A stretch of DNA of 64,000 bases from Stereum hirsutum FP-91666 SS1 (Eukaryota > Basidiomycota > Agaricomycetes > Russulales > Stereaceae): assembly GCF_000264905.1 (NCBI RefSeq), contig NW_006763134.1, forward strand, positions 158,916 through 222,915, given 5' to 3'. Shown here piece after piece: positions 57,266 through 64,000 of this stretch. The position numbers and the translations under genes are program-made. A model generated the notes under the pieces. That model ran no database searches. It was not told the origin of the DNA and saw only the letters and a program-made list of their open reading frames with translations. Every line of letters starts with the position of its first letter. Position 1 is the first letter of the stretch.

Positions 57266-59471
57266 ATGAGCTCTGCAGACATACTTATGGTGCGTCAGTC
57301 TCATAGCTTCAACTTAGCATATCTGATCTTCATGAGACTCGTTTCATGATTGTATGTAGGTCGGTGCTGGCCCAAGCGGCGTTACTCTCGCCCTGGCTCT
57401 GGCACAGAACGGGGTTTCCGTTCGCATCATCGAGAAGCTTGCTCAGATCCCCGACAGCCAGCGTGGCGCAGGTTCTCAAGTCAGTTCTGCCTTGTCGCTT
57501 TGACCATCTATGAGGGTTTTTCGTATACTATTATACTGTTCTAGCCTCGGACCATGGAGATCTACAAGTTTCTTGGAGTAATCGATGACATCTTAGACGG
57601 TGGCAGACCCTCACTCAAGGTGAAACAGCATGATAGCGAAGGCAACTACATCAAGACTTTCGATTTTACGACTGGAGACACGTCGCCCACTCCAGCCAAC
57701 CCCTTTGTGAGCCATACTTTCACAGTTTTCTTGATGACATGATTGTATGGGCTAACATTTCGGCATCTATGCTAGAGACAGCCTTTTTTTGTGGGGCAAG
57801 AGGTCGTCGGTCGCATCATGAGAGAACACCTCAAGAAACGCGGTGTATTCGTTGAATTCTCTTCCGAGCTCGTCTCTCTGCAAGATCAAGAAAAGTATGT
57901 CCAAGTGGGCATCAAGAAGGCAGGTGGTGCTATCGAGACGGCAGAATTCAAGTATGTTGTCGGGTCAGACGGGGCGAGAGGTGAATTATTTTTCCCCTTG
58001 TCTTGCGTTATCTGTACCCTGTCTAATCATGATCAAAGGCTTTGTCCGAAAGTCCATAGGCCTATCGCTCCTCGGAGAAACGAGAGACACTACCGAATGG
58101 CTAATAGGCGACTTGGAAATACGCGGCGTGGACGACTTGAAGGAGGTAATATTCATTGTGGACTACTCTTCGCACAAGCACTCAACACGCCGATGAATTT
58201 CTAATCAGTACATGAACGTATACGGCCATGCACCGGGAAACATGTACGTGTCAACTCTTTGTTCGTTCGTATCTACAGCACTAAATTTGGGTAGACAGGG
58301 TATCGATTGCACCGACAAAGCGAGCACTGACAGAGAACGTGTTCTACACGGTGCTGATGGGACCTGACCTGGACATTGCGAAGGCATTGGAAGATCCCAG
58401 AATCATATTCAACTTCATTCGCAATATCACGAAGAAGCCTGAGCTCGAGTTTGGTGAGATCAAGAGTCTTTCGAACTACAGGTTCGCACCTCACCGTTCA
58501 CCCTCTTGTTCTCTTTCCTGTGTTCATGGTCTCATCTTATAGACCCAATAATACGCGCGTGGTAAACACTTTCGGAAAAGGTCATGTGTTCGTAACTGGA
58601 GGTCAGCTTCTCCACCTTGTCTTCCATTTCGGATGCCCCGACTGACGTAGTACAGATGCTGCCCATGTCCATAGTCCGGCTGGCGGACAAGGTCTCAATT
58701 CCGGGATTATGGATTCAGTGGGCTCGTTTTCTTACATTGGTCATGTCTTGTCACTGACCTCTGTTATCATAGATAAATCTCGCATGGAAACTTGCTCTCG
58801 TCACCAAAGGCCTCGCGCCTGTCTCATTACTTGACACATATACCGAGGAACGCCTTCCTGTCATCAAGGACATGCTCGTGCGGACTGATGGCCTCCTCAG
58901 GAAGGCCCTCTCCCAAAACGAAGAGAGATTCTCTCGACCACCCGTCTTCAACATGTTAGGCGTCAACTATTGTTTTAGCTCTATCGTCTTGGACGAATTC
59001 CATCGCATAGAGGATGCGAAGGGCTTGGCGGCCAGTGCCTACGAAGTTGACGACATTCTGAGGGCTGGCGCGAGGGCACCCGATGCGCCCAAGTTGATCA
59101 CTATTCCCGAGATAGATCACGGCGAGATGGCGCTCTTCGACATTTTCCGCCCCTTTGTCCACACCGTTCTCATCTTCCCTGCATCCGACGCTCACGTCGA
59201 TACATCCTCTGTCATCACGGCTCTTGCCAAGTATCCGCAGGGTTCAGTGTCTTCTGTGATCGTCCTTCCACAATATTCATCAGTCTCGGCACTCGACGGG
59301 ATATCTTCCGGTCTGGTTTTGAGGGATGAAGACGGACATGCATATAAAGCGTATGGGGTAGAAGTCGGTCAGGCTAAAATTGTTATTGTTCGCCCGGATG
59401 GGTGGATCGGGGCTATCGTTCGTGGCGTCGGGGGTGTGGAGAAATATTTCTCTGCGATTATGGCTGCATGA
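57266..59471 (+). CDS. FAD-dependent aromatic-ring monooxygenase (PHBH-type)
   Basis: ATG 57266 (MSSADILM), a 24-nt first exon, then about nine more exons to the stop at 59471, roughly 560 aa. The FAD-binding motif VGAGPSGVTLALALAQNG opens the protein. A DG-type motif follows (YVVGSDGARG), then the second FAD motif GDAAHVHSPAGGQGLNSGI. The C-terminal thioredoxin-like domain has HAYKAYGV and IVIVRPDGWIGAIVRG. Such enzymes add one oxygen atom to phenols using NAD(P)H. In wood- and litter-decay fungi they help break down aromatics, but some act in secondary metabolism. The substrate is not predictable. It is intact, while its upstream twin is dead. Confidence 0.9.
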
Positions 59472-60006
59472 GAAGAGAAAAGGTCTTGTGTATTCATGCC
59501 GTTCTCGAACCACTTGTTACCGGTATGTTCCATGCCAAATATATGTTGTCACTAGCAGTCTTCCAACCACATGCGTGACTTGTTGACGATGAGATGTTAT
59601 TGTATCAAAAGGGTACGTCTTCCTCGCCGCACCGCACCGCACCGCACTCTCGGACCAGTCTAAACTACAATTCTTGCGGGTACATCAGCAAGACAGCACG
59701 CCGCTGTGGCGTCTGGAAGCTCCTGGAGCGGCTGGGTTGTCTGGACTGCTGGAGCCAGCTTGTCCAGGTGCAGGCAATTTCGTCCAGAGTTTCCAGATTC
59801 CAACGCCATCAGGAATACCCTCCCGAGGCAGTTTTCAATATTTTCTACTCACAGCATACCTGCTTCATGTACACCTTCCACAAGACACTGACAGATGTTT
59901 TCGCATATTTTGTGACATTCAGGCTGGGATGATTGAACTTGATCAAACCATGATCACAGTCATGCACATTTCATAAACACGACTACATACACAATCGTAT
60001 CAAACA
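59472..60006. other. Intergenic with a CTGGA/TCCAG-rich cluster
   Basis: Between 59706 and 59810 there are four CTGGA and three TCCAG pentamers. A (CCGCA)4 run lies at about 59628-59648. No gene seen. Confidence 0.45.
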
Positions 60007-60465
60007 CTAAGAGCTCCAGGGAATAGGGAATGACTGACGACGACGTGTACTATACAGGTTCGCACGATCGTGAAACAGGTAACGCTGACACTTCGTACGG
60101 GGCAAGGATAACAAACACAAGATAAGTTGTAGAAAGATGATAGTGATAAACATACAGGCACTCAAGATGCTGCGTGGCCCTGATCCCATGCACTCTCCGA
60201 AGGTCATACCGATCTCTCTAAACACTTCAGCCATCCCGAGATCCCTCCACTCCGAAATATACAAAAAGGTTAGCAGAGGGGGCAGGCAGATGGGGTCGGT
60301 GAGCAAGCTGTGGTCGAAGACGAGGCAGAGGTGGTAGTGGAGAGGGTGAATCGAAGGGGGCGCGCCTAGATGAGACGCGATGAGGCCAAGGGACAAAGCG
60401 AGAGTTGGAGAGCGAGAAAAGGCGCGATGACGCTCATAGAAGGCATCGTAGCCCTTCGTGGGCAT
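60007..60465 (-). CDS. Possible small membrane protein, hypothetical
   Basis: An open frame from ATG 60465 gives 152 codons. It has pyrimidine-rich third positions and sensible segments (MPTKGYDAFYERHRAFSRSP, FLYISEWRDLGMAEVFREIG, SGPRSILSACMFITIIFLQL), the last of which could be a membrane helix. No family is recognised, and no intron is needed. It may be a short real gene or chance, and no RNA evidence is available. Confidence 0.3.
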   Translation of the reverse strand: MPTKGYDAFYERHRAFSRSPTLALSLGLIASHLGAPPSIHPLHYHLCLVFDHSLLTDPICLPPLLTFLYISEWRDLGMAEVFREIGMTFGECMGSGPRSILSACMFITIIFLQLILCLLSLPRTKCQRYLFHDRANLYSTRRRQSFPIPWSS

Positions 60466-60779
60466 GCATCGTCCGTGCCCGGAGACAACAGTCTTGAGTG
60501 GTCAGCTGTCGAATAGGAGCAACGAGGAGGGGACGCGAGAGAATGAAGTGGACAACGACAGTGGTAGAAGGAAAGCAAGGCACGACGAACGCAAGGCAAA
60601 CGCATCAGCCTAGTCGCGTTGCGCACCAGCCACAGCCTGCCCTAAAGCCTCACGTGACACTGTTGATCTGCGATGACGCGACGCGTCAGCTTTGGTCGTC
60701 GCTCGTCCCTCTCTTCCCTCCTCTCCCCTCACTCCTCTTCCCTCACTGCCTGTCTTCTGTGCTCGTGAGTCGTTCTGTC

Positions 60780-61300
60780 AAGTCAATGTGGGATCCATCT
60801 TCATCGACGAAGTTGAAGAGGATATCGGCACCGAGTTCAACGAAGCACGAGTCGCCCTCGTTCACCCCAGGACCGACCACGGCAGGCCTGGTCGCGTCGA
60901 GCCAGATGGATATGAAGACGGAGAAGTTCACATTGCCGGTAAGTAAGGCCGACGCGAGAGAGGTCGGAGGAGAGGGGATGCGCTCGCAGTGATATGGTGG
61001 GGCAGCATGCGTCGAGAAGAAGATAGAATTGGCGGGGGAGCAGTGGTTGGGGAGTGAGGAGTCGAACTCGTGAGTTTTTCCCCCTCTTACTGTTAGCGAT
61101 GGGAGAACTAGTCGATGATGCTTGTTTGTTGCAGATATGTGTCCGAGTTGTTCTACGTCCACACAAAGCTGTCGACCATAGATCATTGTCAAGCCCCTGT
61201 ATGTGTTCTGACCCCTTTTCTCAGCGTAGATGGTATAACGGGCTCACCACATATTCCGTCTGCAGATGGGCTACGTCAACATGAGTCACCGTAGCTAGAA
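60780..61300 (+). pseudogene. Possible exon relics of an unknown gene
   Basis: Two protein-like stretches lie in a row: VGSIFIDEVEEDIGTEFNEA (about 60790-60850) and VEKKIELAGEQWLGSEESN (about 61010-61070). The second is followed by a GTGAGT donor and, after GTTGCAG, YVSELFYVHTKLSTIDHCQ. They do not share one frame without extra changes, and no start is seen. The second part faintly recalls a segment of Ufd2-type E4 ubiquitin ligases, but I cannot confirm that. Confidence 0.25.
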
Positions 61301-61687
61301 GGTCAGTCGCTGCTCATTGTATTCTCGCCTAGACGAATACCCCATTGACTTGCTCCGTGACTTGATGCAGGGTGATAGTGGCCTCGAGATGGTCAAGCAG
61401 GCCACGTTGTGCCTAGCGTCCCCCTCAAATGCATCAAGGCCCGTCTCACAAAAGTCCACAGCCCTCGTTGAGGCTCCTATCGTACGCTGTCCATGCTTTC
61501 GTATAGTAGCTAACGTTCTATAGCCAATGTCCAGTGTGCGGGACTTTTGTGAACAGGGTTCTGCGGATGCGATCTGAGTTTCCCCCCGTAGAGGTCCATT
61601 ACTGTTGTGGTTTGCGCTGGGGATCAGTATGTATCATCATATATCGCCGTAGTGTAGTGTCATGTAAATAAACTGAATAAACATATT

Positions 61688-61862
61688 TTGAATGTCTGTG
61701 ACGAGACTGGAACAACTGGAGATATATCTCTCCAGATCCTCCAGATGGCCGTTCTGCCTCCAGACGGGCACCTGAAATCCCGTCGCTGTTCTGGACACAG
61801 ACAGTGTCCTGGAGTACTGGAAGCTCTGGAGAGCCTCTGTGTGGTCTGGTCCAGACACGTGC
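61688..61862. repeat. Cluster of CTGGA/TCCAG pentamers
   Basis: Within 175 bp there are six CTGGA and four TCCAG copies, many as CTGGAG, TCTGGAC or CTCCAGA. A similar cluster lies at 59706-59810 (seven copies in about 100 bp). This is far above chance for a pentamer pair, but I do not recognise the source. Confidence 0.5.
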
Positions 61863-62225
61863 GATCTTGCTGATGAAAACAATCTCTAAGCTAAGTTAGT
61901 TGCAACACTCACGAGCCCAAAATCTACGAATTTACATGCACAGCATCACAACGGCCTTCCTTTCTTCCTACATTTCCTCTTACTCCAAGGTAGTAAGTAG
62001 TAAGCACCCCCAGTTGAACTCCAGGAGCACAGCGGACCTTGATGCTCGGTCATAACGGTCAACACAAAGTCACTGGCCATATGAGAGACGCTTTTCGACC
62101 TGCTTGGACACCATCTAACTCATCGGCTGTTGCATCTTGATGGGAGCTTCGAATTTTGACTGATTTTCCGGTGTTCTTCCTCTGTCTTTATTTCACATGG
62201 CAGTCTACTTAGACCGATGGACGAG

Positions 62226-62249
62226 GAAGGAAGGAAGGAAGGAAGGAAG
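62226..62249 (+). repeat. (GGAA)n microsatellite
   Basis: About six tandem GGAA units in gene-free sequence. Confidence 0.85.
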
Positions 62250-64000
62250 GTTAGTTGATGATTGAGATTTCGAACTAGACTGGGGAGAGCAATGGCTTTG
62301 AATCACACGTCAAGGCAGATTCTTTGTTCCTTCTTTCGGATTACTCTTTTGCTTCGTTGCCTGTGATACGCATACAACGAAAGATATATCTTCTGGTCGG
62401 TATGCAAGATGATTCTTTATCCCCCCTCAAACATCCTGATTTATCAGTGCTTTTGACAGATTAGTGCTTTTGTCAGATTTCGAACCTTCCTTTCCCCCCT
62501 TCGCCTTTGTCTCCAGAATAAGCAGGTTCTAATCATTATATCAGAACTCTGATCCAAGAATACCCATTCCTGCCACCGCGCGCGCATCATGATATTCGAG
62601 GTGCGCCCTACAAGAACAGGGCGACGATCAGCGCATCCGGAATCACCTTTTTCTTCGAACATCTGTCGTCAGACATCCAGTGGGAGCTCGACAATAGAAC
62701 AGATCGTCAATAACCAAGATGACCTAATCTCCAGGCCGCTTCGTGAGATCGCTACAAGTCTTCGGCTCGGACTGTGGCCACTCTTCGACCACCCCCGGCG
62801 ATTGAAAAGCCTCACAGTCTGGTCGATGTCCCCATTTGTCTTGAGTTCGGGAGAAGCAATCGAATGTTGAACTATTCTATGAAGAACCGTCCTACCGAAG
62901 GTCATCATGCCCGATGGGTAAGTTAGGTCGACCGGCGTCCGCGTCAGCTCACCGACTGCTCGCCCACAGACAGACATCTAAGACTCGGAACTGACTGTGC
63001 AGACGGATACAGTAATATCGCGGCCTTACTAAGAAGCCAATGACTCCTTCTCCGAGTTTATTACTCCCCCCCCACCACTACAACATTTCCTAGTCATGCT
63101 TACGCCACCAACCGAACCGGAACTTCACTTACCGCCTACGTTCGAGTAGAAATTCTGCTCCAAGGAGCCCATGCACGTCCGCAGTGAAGAACTGAGGCAT
63201 GGAACGCGATTCAAAGTCCAAAACCCAGGACTGGCACAGACATAGTCAGGTCAACCTGAGTGTCGTTGATAGTGCACAGATTGCTGTACTGGTCCCTCTC
63301 CACTGATTCCTGAATACATTGTACTGAATGGGTATCAGTTATCGCAAACCGTTTTGTATTGTTCCCGTGTTTCATGTTCGTAGAACTTGGCAACGCTGAG
63401 CATAACTCGACAAATATCATGATCAACCCAGCCGCCGCATCATCAAAACTCACAGCCTTGGCTTGAGCGCGCCCACCACACTCGCCGCGAACTCTCACAG
63501 CCACCGATGCGCCCGAATCGGTTGACGACCAGATCGCGTACGCGTTACATGGAAAGGTTTTGAGATGTATGCGGCTGAGCTCTTGGGCCGGTATGGAGCA
63601 AACACCGACACATGTACAGAAAATATATTTCGTCATACACCCCGTCCAAGTGCATTCGTGCAGATTCACCGGGCTGCTTTTATTTTAAAGCACATTTTAC
63701 ATCCATGCATTTTCCTCGAGAGGATCAATCCATCAAAGACTTTTGATGGAGAAGGCGATCCCTATAAGTAACTCGCATTGAAACCAGCACCGAAGGCGTT
63801 ACTTTCCGATCGCGCGAGCCGCAACACAGGCAGATATCATGATGCAGTTCCCGTGAGCACACTGCAGGCGAGTGAGTCGCACCGCCTACGGGATCAAATG
63901 TATGTTACACACACATACCGGCCAATGGCCTACAAGGAACAATTCGGATAGAATCCGGGGGAAGATTGTGATGCCAAAACATGGCTGAACGGGCCTGACC

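Larger units (their letters stand above)
61301..64000. other. Right end, no gene supported
   Basis: About 2.7 kb of short frames. It contains the CTGGA/TCCAG cluster at 61700-61860, a (GGAA)6 microsatellite at about 62226-62249, and a minus-strand frame at 63211-63669 (152 codons, containing CNAYAIWSSTDSGASVAVRV) that looks protein-like but has no recognised relatives. Sequence continues beyond the window. Confidence 0.35.

Noticed and set aside
1..64000. tRNA, rRNA and CRISPR features
   Set aside because: No GTTCGAATC-type box with a matching A box, no rRNA-like stretch and no regularly spaced repeats were seen. A dedicated search (tRNAscan) could still find a divergent tRNA.

Overview
The window is nuclear DNA of a filamentous basidiomycete, very probably an agaricomycete. 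The evidence is dense genes with many short (about 50-80 nt) GT-AG introns, a White-Collar-1-type photoreceptor with a LOV domain but no GATA zinc finger, a fungal Helitron Rep/helicase, a DUF6534 membrane protein, a DUF7918-like protein and F-box-like paralogues. No CRISPR array, rRNA or tRNA gene was seen. Exon models were built by hand from splice sites and reading phase. Where I give exon sums, the phases close.

Left part (1-14.5 kb), accessory in character: a left-truncated repeat protein; a 10-exon unknown gene on the minus strand; two tandem F-box-like paralogues; a small acidic-tailed protein gene divergent from an intact 5-exon Helitron replicase-helicase; and a caspase-like pseudogene with an amber stop.

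Middle part (14.6-34 kb), mixed: a DUF7918-like protein ending in a SUMO-interacting motif; a mitochondrial PDK-type protein kinase with a 922-nt intron; a monocarboxylate-transporter-like MFS protein; a secreted protein of two duplicated ricin-B-type modules; a DUF6534 seven-helix protein followed by a relic of its last exon; then an HNH nuclease-like gene divergent from an acidic protein of unknown function, with a perfect 27-nt inverted repeat between them.

Right part (34.9-60 kb), mostly conserved housekeeping and regulatory genes: the blue-light receptor WC-1, ribosomal protein L10, the WD40 corepressor Tup1, a zinc alcohol dehydrogenase, and a tandem pair of FAD monooxygenases of which the first is dead (nonsense codon, frameshift, deletion). 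The last 4 kb hold no gene I can support, only possible relics and repeat clusters.

The genes do not form one pathway. WC-1 and Tup1 are transcription regulators, PDK controls pyruvate or branched-chain keto-acid oxidation, and the MFS carrier would move monocarboxylates. The clearest mobile system is the Helitron with its divergent partner gene. The most striking unexplained DNA structure is the hairpin at 31943-32053.
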